From Reyranella sp. CPCC 100927 (GTDB lineage: Bacteria; Pseudomonadota; Alphaproteobacteria; Reyranellales; Reyranellaceae): a stretch of 64,000 bases of DNA. The stretch lies in NCBI RefSeq assembly GCF_007859315.1, contig NZ_VOHA01000008.1, positions 248,001 through 312,000 on the forward strand, given 5' to 3'. Position numbers and translations under genes: made by a program. The notes under the pieces are model-generated. The model did not search any database, had not been told where the DNA came from, and was given only the letters and a program-made list of their open reading frames with translations. Of this stretch, positions 19,348 to 27,634 are shown in pieces. Each line of letters begins with the position of its first letter. Positions within the stretch are counted from its first letter, which is position 1.

Positions 19348-19433
19348 GTCATCCCGAGCGCAGCGAGGGATCTTTCGATGCAGACGCACCCGTGCGTCAC
19401 TTTCAGAAGATCCCTCGCTGCGCTCGGGATGAC
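19348..19433. repeat. Perfect 27-base inverted repeat with nested hairpin
   Basis: The arms 19348-19374 and 19407-19433 are exact reverse complements. The 32-base loop contains a second hairpin (GACGCA/TGCGTC, within 19382-19399). It lies between the PhyH stop and the EamA gene. The sequence (GAGCGCAGCGAGGGATC core) resembles dispersed intergenic palindromes seen in many GC-rich proteobacteria. It can fold into a very strong stem and might terminate transcription or stabilise RNA. Confidence 0.85.
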
Positions 19434-19559
19434 AGCAGTCATCCCACGTTTTCCAACAAGACAATCCCTGTCGCGGCTGGCTCCCATGCGTGGGGCCGGA
19501 TTCCAAGACGTGAACCGCACCGTCAGACTACTGACGTCCCAGCGGCGCGGAGGATGACG

Positions 19560-20474
19560 TTGTCCGATCAGACCACGGCAGATGGCGTTCTCGATTCACG
19601 GACTGTTCGTCGCTATGCCGTGTTGGGCAGCATCGCGTTCGTACCGCTATGGAGCTCCGGCATCCTGTTCGGCGCATTGGCGTTGGAGCACGGGCCACCG
19701 TTTGCTGTCACGGGCGTGCGCTTCGTCATCGCGACTCTGCTCCTTGCCGGTCTCGCGCTGTGGCGCCGGGCACCATGGCCGCGCGGCCGCGCTCTGGGCC
19801 ACGCGGTTGCGGTCGGGTTTCTGCTGCAGGGCGCCCACTACGCGGGTTGCTACGCCGCCATCGCGGAAGGATTGCCCGCCGGTGTCGTCGGACTGATTGT
19901 CGGATTGATTCCCGTCGTCACCGCGCTGGGTGCGGCGCCGATTCTGGGCGAGAAACTGACGGTCTGGCGGCTGATCGCCGCCGGCCTGGGATTGAGCGCC
20001 GCGTTGCTGGTCGTGGGTGCGCAGCTCAGCGCCGGCACCGGCTCGTTCGCGGTGCTGGTGATGGCCTTGATCGGCCTCTTCGGCGGCGCCGGCGCGGCAT
20101 TGTGGCAGAAGCGCTTCGGCGTCGGCGGCGCCGACCTGCCGAGCGCTACCGTCCAGGTCGCCACCGGAGCGGTGGTCATGGGCGCGTGCTGGTGGCTGTT
20201 GGAACGCGACGGCCCGCCCATCGCCTGGAACATCGATTTCCTGTGGCCGTTCGCTTGGACCGTCATCGCGAACTCGGTCGGTGCCACGCTGTTGTTGCTG
20301 TGGTTGCTGGATCGCGGCGCGGCCGGCCGGGTGACCGGCCTGTTCTTTCTCGTGCCGCCCTTCACGGCCCTGGTGGCGGTCCCGATGCTGGGTCAGCCCC
20401 TCACGATCAATCTGATCGCAGCCATCGTCCTGGCGGCCGGCGCCGTACGCCTTTTGGCGCTCGAAGCCCGTTAG
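19560..20474 (+). CDS. DMT-superfamily (EamA) transporter
   Basis: A 304-residue membrane protein with ten predicted hydrophobic helices in two EamA repeats: WSSGILFGALALEHGPP and GLIVGLIPVVTALGA in the first half, matched by LLLLWLLDRGAAGRVTGL and VPPFTALVAVPMLGQPL in the second. These drug/metabolite transporters usually export amino acids or metabolites. The start is uncertain: an ATG at 19554 directly abuts the GGAGG at 19549-19553, whereas the TTG at 19560 lies six bases after it, so TTG is preferred here. The frame extends further upstream through the inverted repeat, which is rejected. It appears to be a single-gene unit. Confidence 0.85.
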   Translation: MSDQTTADGVLDSRTVRRYAVLGSIAFVPLWSSGILFGALALEHGPPFAVTGVRFVIATLLLAGLALWRRAPWPRGRALGHAVAVGFLLQGAHYAGCYAAIAEGLPAGVVGLIVGLIPVVTALGAAPILGEKLTVWRLIAAGLGLSAALLVVGAQLSAGTGSFAVLVMALIGLFGGAGAALWQKRFGVGGADLPSATVQVATGAVVMGACWWLLERDGPPIAWNIDFLWPFAWTVIANSVGATLLLLWLLDRGAAGRVTGLFFLVPPFTALVAVPMLGQPLTINLIAAIVLAAGAVRLLALEAR

Positions 20475-20662
20475 GGTGCGGGCGCGCTGATACCGATACG
20501 CCGGTTCCGGAATACGGGCCGCTCTCAGGTGTCCCTGCGCTCGGCGCAGCGCGCCGTCCAGCCCGTCAGCAGCTAGATGCATGACAGTGCAGATGACAGC
20601 GCATGCAACCCGGATACTGTTTGGTTAGACTCCTTAGGAACGAACGCAGATCGGAGGACCCC

Positions 20663-21949
20663 ATGGCCACACATCCCTCTGATGTCGTCATCGCCGAAGA
20701 CACCAGCCTTCTGGCGTTCTACCGCGACATGAATGTGCCGGAACGGCGCACGTTCTGGGCCTGCGCGTCGGGCTGGGCGCTCGATGGCATGGACTTCATG
20801 ATCTACCCGCTGGTCATCGGCACCATCATCGCGATGTGGCACGTCGATGCCGGTACGGCGGGTCTCGCCGGCACGGTGACGCTGTTGGCGTCCGCGGTCG
20901 GTGGCTGGCTCGCGGGATACATCGCCGACATCATCGGCCGCGTGCGCACCCTGCAGCTGACGATCCTGTGGTTCTCGTTCTTCTCGCTGGTCTGCGCCTT
21001 TGTACAGAACTTCGACCAATTGCTGATTGCGCGTGCCCTGCTGGGCCTGGGGTTCGGCGGTGAGTGGGCTGCCGGCGCCGTTCTGATGGGTGAGGCGATC
21101 CGCGCGCAATATCGCGGCCGGGCCGTCGGCTCGGTGCAATCCGGCTGGGCCATCGGCTGGGGCATCGCCGTGCTGGCGCAGGCGCTGTTGTTTTCCTATC
21201 TGCCGGCGGAAGAGGCCTGGCGCTGGATGTTCGTGATCGGCGCCTTGCCGGCGCTGCTGGTCTTCTACCTGCGTCGCTATGTCGAGGAACCGCAGATCTC
21301 CGTCCAGGCGCGCGCCCGGCAACAAGCGACGGGTGATCGGCCCGCGCTGTGGGAGATCTTCTCGGGCCCGATCCTGAAGACGACGGTGCTGGCCTCGCTG
21401 GCGGCGACCGGGTGCCAAGGCGGCTATTACGCCGTCACGTTCTGGGTGCCGCAGTTTCTCACCACCGAGCGCAAGCTGTCGATCGTCACCTCGACCGGTT
21501 ACCTCGCGACCCTCATCATTGGATCGTTCGTGGGCTACCTGGTCGGCGCGTGGCTTGCCGACCGCATCGGGCGGCGCAACCTGTTCCTGACGTTCTCGAT
21601 CGGCGCCATCGCCGTCATCATCGCCTACACGCAGTTGCCGCTGACCAACGATATCCTGTGGCTGCTGGGCTTTCCGCTGGGCTTCTTTGCGTCCGGCTAC
21701 TTCTCCGGCATGGGCGCGTTCCTGACCGAACTGTTCCCGACACGCCTGCGCGGGTCGGGACAAGGCTTTTGCTACAATTTCGGACGCGGCATTGGCGCCC
21801 TGTTCCCGTTCCTGGTCGGCTACCTGTCGACCAGGACATCGCTGGGCAACGCCATCGCGATCTTCGCCGTGATTGCCTATGCCGTGTTCTTTATCGCCGC
21901 ATTCGCCCTACCGGAGACGCGCGGCAAGGTGTTGCATGCCGAGGCGTAA
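20663..21949 (+). CDS. MFS transporter, sialate/aromatic-acid:H+ symporter-like
   Basis: A 428-residue, 12-helix permease. The A-motif loops between helices 2 and 3 (GWLAGYIADIIGR) and helices 8 and 9 (GAWLADRIGRRN) are present, and RALLGLGFGGEWAAGAVLMGE is usual for the metabolite:H+ symporter branches. The N-terminal GWALDGMDFMIYPL carries the acidic residues expected for proton coupling. It imports an organic acid or sugar acid; the substrate cannot be named. GGAGG at 20653-20657 fixes the ATG at 20663. It is convergent with the PECR-like gene. Confidence 0.85.
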   Translation: MATHPSDVVIAEDTSLLAFYRDMNVPERRTFWACASGWALDGMDFMIYPLVIGTIIAMWHVDAGTAGLAGTVTLLASAVGGWLAGYIADIIGRVRTLQLTILWFSFFSLVCAFVQNFDQLLIARALLGLGFGGEWAAGAVLMGEAIRAQYRGRAVGSVQSGWAIGWGIAVLAQALLFSYLPAEEAWRWMFVIGALPALLVFYLRRYVEEPQISVQARARQQATGDRPALWEIFSGPILKTTVLASLAATGCQGGYYAVTFWVPQFLTTERKLSIVTSTGYLATLIIGSFVGYLVGAWLADRIGRRNLFLTFSIGAIAVIIAYTQLPLTNDILWLLGFPLGFFASGYFSGMGAFLTELFPTRLRGSGQGFCYNFGRGIGALFPFLVGYLSTRTSLGNAIAIFAVIAYAVFFIAAFALPETRGKVLHAEA

Positions 21950-21961
21950 CCGGGTGAAAGC

Positions 21962-22828
21962 CTATTCGTCGAGCACCGCGGGCGGCTTGTAGAGCGGGAA
22001 GCCGTTGTAGGGCTGCGAGCGCTCGTGATCGGGAACCTCGAAGAAGGATGAGCGCGCGTTGTTGTGCAACCCGCCATCGATGCGGATCATGGCGCCGGTG
22101 ATATAGGACGCCGCCTCAGACAGCAGGAATACGATTGCCGCCGAGATCTCCGACTCGGTGCCGTGCCGTTTGAGCGGCACGCGTTTCCTGACGCCGCGCA
22201 GCACGCCGGCCGCGCTGGCCGGATAGCGATCCAAACCGGCCGAGGCGATGAAACCGGGCACCACGAGATTGACGCGCACACCCGATGACGCCCACTCGAC
22301 CGACGACGTCCAGGTGAAAGCCGCCTGGCCGGCACGCGCCGCGCCGTTGTGGCCCATGCCGGGCATCCCCAGTTCATAGTCGGCGCCGACATTGACGATG
22401 GCGCCGCCATGGGCCTCCATCCAACGCAGGTAGACCTCGCGCGACACCAGGAACGTCGCCGTCATGTTGTTGCGCACCACGGCGTTCCAGCCGTTGGCGG
22501 AGATGTCACGCAGCGGTGCCGGAAACTGGCCGCCGGCATTGTTGACGAGACCGTCGATCCGGCCGCCCCACGCCAACACCCCGGCGATGGCAGCCTTGAC
22601 CTGGTCCTCTTCGCGCAGATCACCCGTGGCGATGAACACGTCATCGCCGCCGCCCAACTCGTCTTTCACCTCTTCCAGCTTCGATGCGGTACGCCCGATC
22701 AACGCCACGCGCGCGCCCAGTGCTTTCAATTCGTGCGCCGTGCAGCGGCCCAGGCCACTGCCGCCGCCGGTGACAATGATCGTCTGGCCGGCAAACAGGC
22801 CGGGCCGGAACACCGAGCGATAGGACAT
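21962..22828 (-). CDS. SDR-family enoyl-CoA reductase, similar to peroxisomal trans-2-enoyl-CoA reductase (PECR)
   Basis: A 288-residue short-chain dehydrogenase. The NADPH motif TGGGSGLG lies near residues 21-28 and NNAG near 98. At the usual Tyr-x3-Lys site the sequence is HNGAARAG, so the tyrosine is missing and the lysine is arginine. This matches PECR proteins (HSGAARAG), as does the C-terminal FEVPDHE. PECR reduces trans-2-enoyl-CoA to acyl-CoA with NADPH. The change is therefore a family trait rather than decay. GGAGG precedes the ATG at 22828. Context with acyl-CoA enzymes on both sides fits a lipid role. Confidence 0.8.
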   Translation of the reverse strand: MSYRSVFRPGLFAGQTIIVTGGGSGLGRCTAHELKALGARVALIGRTASKLEEVKDELGGGDDVFIATGDLREEDQVKAAIAGVLAWGGRIDGLVNNAGGQFPAPLRDISANGWNAVVRNNMTATFLVSREVYLRWMEAHGGAIVNVGADYELGMPGMGHNGAARAGQAAFTWTSSVEWASSGVRVNLVVPGFIASAGLDRYPASAAGVLRGVRKRVPLKRHGTESEISAAIVFLLSEAASYITGAMIRIDGGLHNNARSSFFEVPDHERSQPYNGFPLYKPPAVLDE

Positions 22829-22870
22829 GACGCCTCCTTGCGTTCCCGCCGTGCCGCGCACGATGGGCCT

Positions 22871-22892
22871 CCTCTCCCGCTTGCGGGAGAGG
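22871..22892. repeat. 10-base perfect palindromic hairpin (CCTCTCCCGC type)
   Basis: CCTCTCCCGC at 22871-22880, two bases, then its reverse complement to 22892. The same element recurs at 41503-41524 and, with one central variation, at 41619-41640. It follows the lipoprotein gene on the minus strand, so it could act as a terminator-like stem, but no T-run follows. Confidence 0.75.
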
Positions 22893-22901
22893 AAACCAAG
22901 T

Positions 22902-23483
22902 TTACCGGGCGTCGGGACGATACGAGGCGACGATATTGCGCATCAGCGGCATGCTGCGGTCATAGGCACCACGCGATGCGGCGTTGAGGATCTGATAGGC
23001 CCACACGCCTGACTCGGCGATCAGGGCCACCACGACCACGCGCTCGGTCGCGCGCTGCGGAATCGAATACACCTGTGCTCGCCGGCCCCCGCCGCTCTGC
23101 AACGGTATGGGGGCCAGTGTCGACGGGGACTGCGCCGCATCGCTGGTCGGCGCCGCACGCTGCGCCAGGCGCAAGGCGGTTCGTTCCGGCGTTTCTCCGG
23201 CCACGAAGCGGACAATGCCGATCTCGGCCGTGGAGCCTCCCTCGCGCGGCGCGATCAGTGCCGCGGCCTGACTTTGGGACGCACCTGTCGCCAGGTGCCA
23301 CCCGGCGGGAATCGTGACGGAGTAGCCCAGCACACCGGGATCGCTCACCGCGATGCGACCGTCAGCCGTCTGGCTCCAGCTGCCGCTCGGTCCCGCCGAC
23401 GTCGATGGTGCCGTGCCCGTGGCGCATGCAGCCAGCGCCAGCATCAGGGCGGCCAGACCAAGAACGCTGCGGTGCGATGCCAT
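22902..23483 (-). CDS. Hypothetical lipoprotein, paralogue of the one at 32270
   Basis: A 193-residue protein with a lipoprotein signal (LALAAC, acylated Cys20). The mature part begins with a low-complexity Ser/Thr/Pro linker, then TADGRIAVSDPG, a GYSVTIPAGW block and, at the end, NIVASYRPDAR. The 32270 lipoprotein has the same plan (TADGRIII, LRPPQGW, MVAASYSPLR), so the two are paralogues. No known function is recognised; the tail resembles small periplasmic domains that accompany lipid-side proteins. The ribosome site AAGGAG before the ATG at 23483 supports the start. Confidence 0.7.
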   Translation of the reverse strand: MASHRSVLGLAALMLALAACATGTAPSTSAGPSGSWSQTADGRIAVSDPGVLGYSVTIPAGWHLATGASQSQAAALIAPREGGSTAEIGIVRFVAGETPERTALRLAQRAAPTSDAAQSPSTLAPIPLQSGGGRRAQVYSIPQRATERVVVVALIAESGVWAYQILNAASRGAYDRSMPLMRNIVASYRPDAR

Positions 23484-23563
23484 ACCTTTCTCCTTTTCCG
23501 ATCGAGCGCGAGGGGACGACTGTAGTAGCGGCAATCGCTGGCGCGGGAAACGGCCTTGGTCAC

Positions 23564-24592
23564 CTATCGCGTGGGATCCAACGCCGCCTTGCCCACGACC
23601 TTGCGGTCCTCGATCAACCGGAAGGCCTGCACCCAGTCTGCAAGCGGGAAATGACCGGCCACGCGCGGTGTCAGCTTGCCCTGCTCGAACCAGCCGAACA
23701 TCTCGGCGAGCGCATCCTGGACCAGCTTGCGCCGGCGCTCGAGATCGAGCGGATCGACGGTCTCGCCCGGCCGGCCCCAGCCATTGTAGTAGCCATAGTA
23801 GAAGCCGATCACGGTGACGTTCTTCACCAGAAGGATGTTGGCCGGGATCTGTGGAACCTTGCCGCTGGCGAAACCCATCGGAATGATGCGGCCCTCGACG
23901 GCCACGCAGCGCAGCGACTGATCGAAGATCTCGCCGCCCACCGGGTCGTAGATCACGTCGGCGCCATGCCCCGACGTGATGTCGAGCACGCGGGCGCGGA
24001 TGTCCTCGCGGCGCGAGTCGATCAGGTGGTCGGCGCCATGCTGGCGCGCCACCTCGAGCTTGTCGGCGCCACCCGCCGTCGCGATCACCGTGGCTCCCAT
24101 GGCCTTGCCGACCTCGACCGCCGTCAGGCCCGACCCGCCGCCGGCGCCGTGCACCAGCAGCGTCTCGCCGGGCGCCATCTTCGCCTTCCAGCGCAGCGCG
24201 CCATAGGCGGTGGGATAGAGCGTGGGAAAGCTGGTGGCGGCGGCAAAACCAAGCGCTTCCGGTATGCGGTACAGGTTGGCGGCCGGGCTCACCACTTCGG
24301 CGCCGAAGCCCCCGCTGGCCACCGGGCCGGTGACTCGATCACCCGGCGCGAAGCCCGTCACGTCAGGCGCTGCCTCCAGCACGATGCCGGCCATCTCGTT
24401 GCCTGGAATGTAGGGCAGCGGCGGCTTGTTCTGATGCTTGCCCTGCACGCCCAGCAAAGCGGCGAAGCTGACACCGCCGGCATGTACCGCAACCCGCACA
24501 TGGCCCGGCTTCAGGGGCGGCGGCGGCACGTCTTCGATTTTCAGAGCCTCGATGGAACCGTACTCGTGACAGACAAGGGCGCGCATCACCAT
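23564..24592 (-). CDS. NADPH:quinone oxidoreductase-like medium-chain dehydrogenase
   Basis: A 342-residue zinc-independent MDR enzyme. The N-terminal catalytic domain shows HVRVAVHAGGVSF and GNEMAGIV; the Rossmann domain shows LVHGAGGGSGL near residue 145 and GADHLIDSRR, where the arginines fit NADPH binding. No zinc ligands of alcohol dehydrogenase are seen. It should reduce quinones or enals or enoyl-thioesters using NADPH. Start codons at 24592 and 24586 are both possible; no clear ribosome site separates them. It stands alone, divergent from the DUF2330 gene. Confidence 0.85.
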   Translation of the reverse strand: MVMRALVCHEYGSIEALKIEDVPPPPLKPGHVRVAVHAGGVSFAALLGVQGKHQNKPPLPYIPGNEMAGIVLEAAPDVTGFAPGDRVTGPVASGGFGAEVVSPAANLYRIPEALGFAAATSFPTLYPTAYGALRWKAKMAPGETLLVHGAGGGSGLTAVEVGKAMGATVIATAGGADKLEVARQHGADHLIDSRREDIRARVLDITSGHGADVIYDPVGGEIFDQSLRCVAVEGRIIPMGFASGKVPQIPANILLVKNVTVIGFYYGYYNGWGRPGETVDPLDLERRRKLVQDALAEMFGWFEQGKLTPRVAGHFPLADWVQAFRLIEDRKVVGKAALDPTR

Positions 24593-24756
24593 GAACCGAC
24601 AGCGTGGATGGGAGAAACACCCTAGCGGTGTCGTCGGTGGGCCGGCAAGCAATCCTCCAACTGAAGGATGACAGTCGCCCCCTCGCCGCCACAATGCGGA
24701 TCGAGTGGCGCCACTTTCGGCAGTGACAGTTCCGTCAGGGTTCAAGGAGGCTCATC

Positions 24757-26079
24757 GTGCTCAGACACGTGATGGTGGCCGCTGCAATTGCAGTTGCACC
24801 GATGATGAGTGTTGTCCCTGACGCTGCCGCCTTCTGCGGCTTCTATGTCGGCAAGGCCGACACCTCGCTCTTCAATGAAGCATCCCAGGTGATCCTGGCG
24901 CGCGACGGCCGACGCACCACGCTGTCGATGATGAACGACTACAAGGGCGCGTTGACCGATTTCGCCCTCGTGGTGCCGGTGCCCGTGGTGCTGCGGCGCG
25001 ATCAGGTCAAGGTGATCGAGAAGAAGACCTTCGATCGGCTCGACGCCTATTCGGCGCCGCGGCTGGCTGAATACTTCGACAGGGATCCCTGCGAGCCGGA
25101 GGTAATGATGTCGGCCACCCCCGGCGGCGCGACCCGGGGCCGCCGCGTCTCGGATGGGTTGGGTGTGAAGGTCGAGGACAGCTTCTCGGTCGGCGAGTAC
25201 GATATCGTTCTGCTCTCGGCCAAAGAGTCCGATGGGCTCGAGGCGTGGCTGGTGCAGAACGGCTACCGGATCCCCCAAGGCGCCGCGCCCGCACTGCGGC
25301 CCTATATCCTGCAGGGCATGAAGTTCTTTGTCGCCAAGGTGAATCTTGCGGCACAGGCCAAGAGCGGCGCGCAGTTCCTGCGTCCCCTGCAGTTCACCTA
25401 CGAAAGCGAGAAGTTCATGCTGCCCATGCGGCTGGGCATGATCAACGCCAGCGGCCCGCAGGATCTGATCGTCTACGTGCTGAGCCGCGAAGGCCGCGTC
25501 GAATCGACGAACTACCGCACCGTCAAGCTGCCGGCCAACATGACGCTGCCGACCTATCTGCGCGACGGCAAACAGTTCACCGATTTCTACAAGACCATGT
25601 TCGACCAGCAGGCGCGGCGCGAGAACTACAAGGCGGTCTTCACCGAGTACTTCTGGGACATGAGCTGGTGCGATCCCTGCGCCGCCGATCCGCTGTCGCG
25701 CGAGGAGCTGGTCGCGGCCGGCGTTTCGTGGCTGCCCGAGGGCAGCGGCGTGCCACCGACGCAGGGACGCCGCCCACCGCCCCCGACGGGCGCCAGTCCG
25801 GTGATGCTGACACGCCTGCATGTGCGCTACACGCGCGACAGTTTCCCCGAGGACCTGGCATTCCAGGAAACCAAGGATCGGCAGAACTTCCAGGCCCGCT
25901 ACGTGCTGCAACACCCCTGGCGCGGCAGCCCCGACAAGTGCAAGGCGGCGGCGGACTACCTGAAGTCCGTACGCGATCGCCAGGATCGCGAGGCCAAGGC
26001 GCTGGCCAACCTCACCGGCTGGGACGTCAACGACATCCGCCGGCGCCAGTCGCGCGCCCCCATGGTGACACCGAGGTAG
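24757..26079 (+). CDS. DUF2330 domain protein, exported
   Basis: A 440-residue protein with a signal peptide (hydrophobic to about residue 24, then DAAAFCGFYVG). DUF2330-like features are the early Cys, SMMNDYKG, FALVVPVPVVL, a central MLPMRLG block and a cysteine pair in WCDPCAADPL near residue 305. The function of the family is unknown; its cysteines suggest a periplasmic redox or metal role. AAGGAGG at 24744-24750 supports the GTG start. The next gene begins seven bases after its stop and encodes an RnfD-like membrane protein, so the two form an operon. The C-terminal third contains a proline-rich linker near residue 335. Confidence 0.75.
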   Translation: MLRHVMVAAAIAVAPMMSVVPDAAAFCGFYVGKADTSLFNEASQVILARDGRRTTLSMMNDYKGALTDFALVVPVPVVLRRDQVKVIEKKTFDRLDAYSAPRLAEYFDRDPCEPEVMMSATPGGATRGRRVSDGLGVKVEDSFSVGEYDIVLLSAKESDGLEAWLVQNGYRIPQGAAPALRPYILQGMKFFVAKVNLAAQAKSGAQFLRPLQFTYESEKFMLPMRLGMINASGPQDLIVYVLSREGRVESTNYRTVKLPANMTLPTYLRDGKQFTDFYKTMFDQQARRENYKAVFTEYFWDMSWCDPCAADPLSREELVAAGVSWLPEGSGVPPTQGRRPPPPTGASPVMLTRLHVRYTRDSFPEDLAFQETKDRQNFQARYVLQHPWRGSPDKCKAAADYLKSVRDRQDREAKALANLTGWDVNDIRRRQSRAPMVTPR

Positions 26080-26085
26080 ACTCCC

Positions 26086-26973
26086 GTGGCCGATGCCGTC
26101 CTGCCCGCAACGCGACCACCGGTCTGGTCACGCGTCGGTGCACGCGTGCGGTCCCTCGACGCGCGCTACCTGCAGATCGGATTCCTGGGCTCGTTCCTGC
26201 TGTTCGGTGCGCTGGTGCGAGACTTCGCGCTGCGCCCGGAACAGGTCGTGCTGACCTTCGCCGCCGCACTCGCCACGCAACGCATCGGCGCGCAGTTGAC
26301 CGGCCTGCCCAGCCACAGCCTGCTGAGCGCCGTGGTCACCAGCCTCGGGCTCAGCATCCTGGTGCGTGCCGATTCGCTCTGGGTCCATCCGCTGGTCGCC
26401 ACGCTGGCCATCGGCGCCAAGTTCGCCATTCGCTGGAACGGCAAGCATCTCTACAACCCGGCCAACCTCGGCGCGATGATCGCGTTGCTGCTGCTGCCGG
26501 GTGCCTGGATCTCGCCCGGCCAGTGGGGCAGCGACATGCTGCTGGCGCTGTGGGTGGCCACGTTCGGCATCACGGTGTCGAGCAGCGCCCGGCGCTTCGA
26601 TATCGCCTGGGCGTTCCTGGCGATCTATGTCGGCCTGCTGGTGCTGCGTATCGTCTATCTCGGCGCGCGCTGGGCCGTGCTGGAGAACCAGCTGTCGAGC
26701 GGCGCACTGATCCTGTTCACGTTCTTCATGATCACTGATCCGATGACGACCCCCAACCACCGGCTGATGCGTTTTCTTTATGCCGCGATCGTCGCCGTCG
26801 GCGCCTTCGTCTGGACCTATGTGTTCTTCGACACCAACGGGCTGATATGGGCGCTGTTCCTGGCCACGCCCTTGGTGCCGCTGCTCGACCGCCTGATGCC
26901 GGCGGCCAAGTTCCAATGGCGGCCGCAATCGCCCTATCCGACAGCACCGTCCGGTCGCGCGGACAGCCGGTGA
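26086..26973 (+). CDS. RnfD/NqrB-like integral membrane protein
   Basis: A 295-residue protein with about nine membrane helices. It carries family motifs of the RnfD/NqrB electron-transport subunits: WNGKHLYNPANLGAM and, further on, FFMITDPMTTPNH. In true RnfD the FMN-bearing threonine sits in this second region. No other Rnf or Nqr subunits are encoded here, so a full ion-pumping complex is not available locally. Stand-alone homologues also occur as UnbU-like proteins beside DUF2330 genes or in enediyne clusters. It may pass electrons between membrane quinones and the exported DUF2330 partner. The start is a GTG. Confidence 0.75.
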   Translation: MADAVLPATRPPVWSRVGARVRSLDARYLQIGFLGSFLLFGALVRDFALRPEQVVLTFAAALATQRIGAQLTGLPSHSLLSAVVTSLGLSILVRADSLWVHPLVATLAIGAKFAIRWNGKHLYNPANLGAMIALLLLPGAWISPGQWGSDMLLALWVATFGITVSSSARRFDIAWAFLAIYVGLLVLRIVYLGARWAVLENQLSSGALILFTFFMITDPMTTPNHRLMRFLYAAIVAVGAFVWTYVFFDTNGLIWALFLATPLVPLLDRLMPAAKFQWRPQSPYPTAPSGRADSR

Positions 26974-26980
26974 CCGCGCA

Positions 26981-27508
26981 TCACCCTTCGTTCTGTCGAT
27001 CGATTTCGAACCACACCGCGTCGATGTCCTTGTAGGTGACGTGCCTGCGGTACGTCATGCCCAGGCGCTTCATCACCGCTTGCGAGGCGAGATTGTCGGG
27101 CTTGGTGATGGCGAAGATCGACGGCAAGCCGCGGCGCTCGAAGCCGTAACGCAGCGCCACGCCACCCAGCTCCGTGGCATAGCCCTTGCCCCATGCCTCG
27201 GGATGCAGCGCATAGAGGAGTTCGGTCTGACCGCCGAATTCGGGAATGACGCGCAGGCCGCCATGGCCGACCAGCCTGCCCTCCTCGTCGCCGTCCTTCA
27301 GGAACAGACCCCACGGGCCATGACCATCGTCGGCCCAGCACTGCGCGAAGTAGGCAATGGTGCGCAACGCGTTGTCGAGCGGGTCGCCCTGCTGCGATGT
27401 CGGCAGCCAGCGTGCGACCTCGGGATGGTAGCGGATCTCGGCATAGGCGGCCGCATCGGCGTCAACCAGCGGACGCAGGATCAGGCGGGCAGTCAGTACG
27501 GTATCCAT
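26981..27508 (-). CDS. GNAT-family N-acetyltransferase (RimJ/RimL type)
   Basis: A 175-residue acetyltransferase. It opens with TARLILRPLVDADA, the usual beginning of the RimJ/RimL-type GNAT proteins, and shows the acetyl-CoA loop region ALHPEAWGKGYATE and TKPDNLASQAVMKRLGM, in which the asparagine/alanine pattern is typical. It acetylates an amino group of a protein or small molecule; the target is unknown. The ATG at 27508 is preferred over upstream in-frame codons because the fold starts there. It lies convergent with the RnfD-like gene, eight bases apart. Confidence 0.82.
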   Translation of the reverse strand: MDTVLTARLILRPLVDADAAAYAEIRYHPEVARWLPTSQQGDPLDNALRTIAYFAQCWADDGHGPWGLFLKDGDEEGRLVGHGGLRVIPEFGGQTELLYALHPEAWGKGYATELGGVALRYGFERRGLPSIFAITKPDNLASQAVMKRLGMTYRRHVTYKDIDAVWFEIDRQNEG

Positions 27509-27634
27509 AGCGCAACAGTAACGCATATTGCCGCTGTCCCGGCACGCGCCCGCCACGCGGAACGGAGGCCTCGCCGCGCGCGAGTCCCGCCGCTAGGATC
27601 GCGCATGAACGGCCGTTCATACGGGAGGACACCC

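Noticed and set aside
19312-19559. Small frames through the 27-base inverted repeat and the long N-terminal extension of the EamA gene
   Set aside because: They follow the palindrome and have no protein-like composition.
20663-21949. MFS permease as part of sialic acid use together with neuB/neuC
   Set aside because: The neu genes here are biosynthetic and the permease lies outside their operon; the fold alone cannot show sialic acid as substrate.
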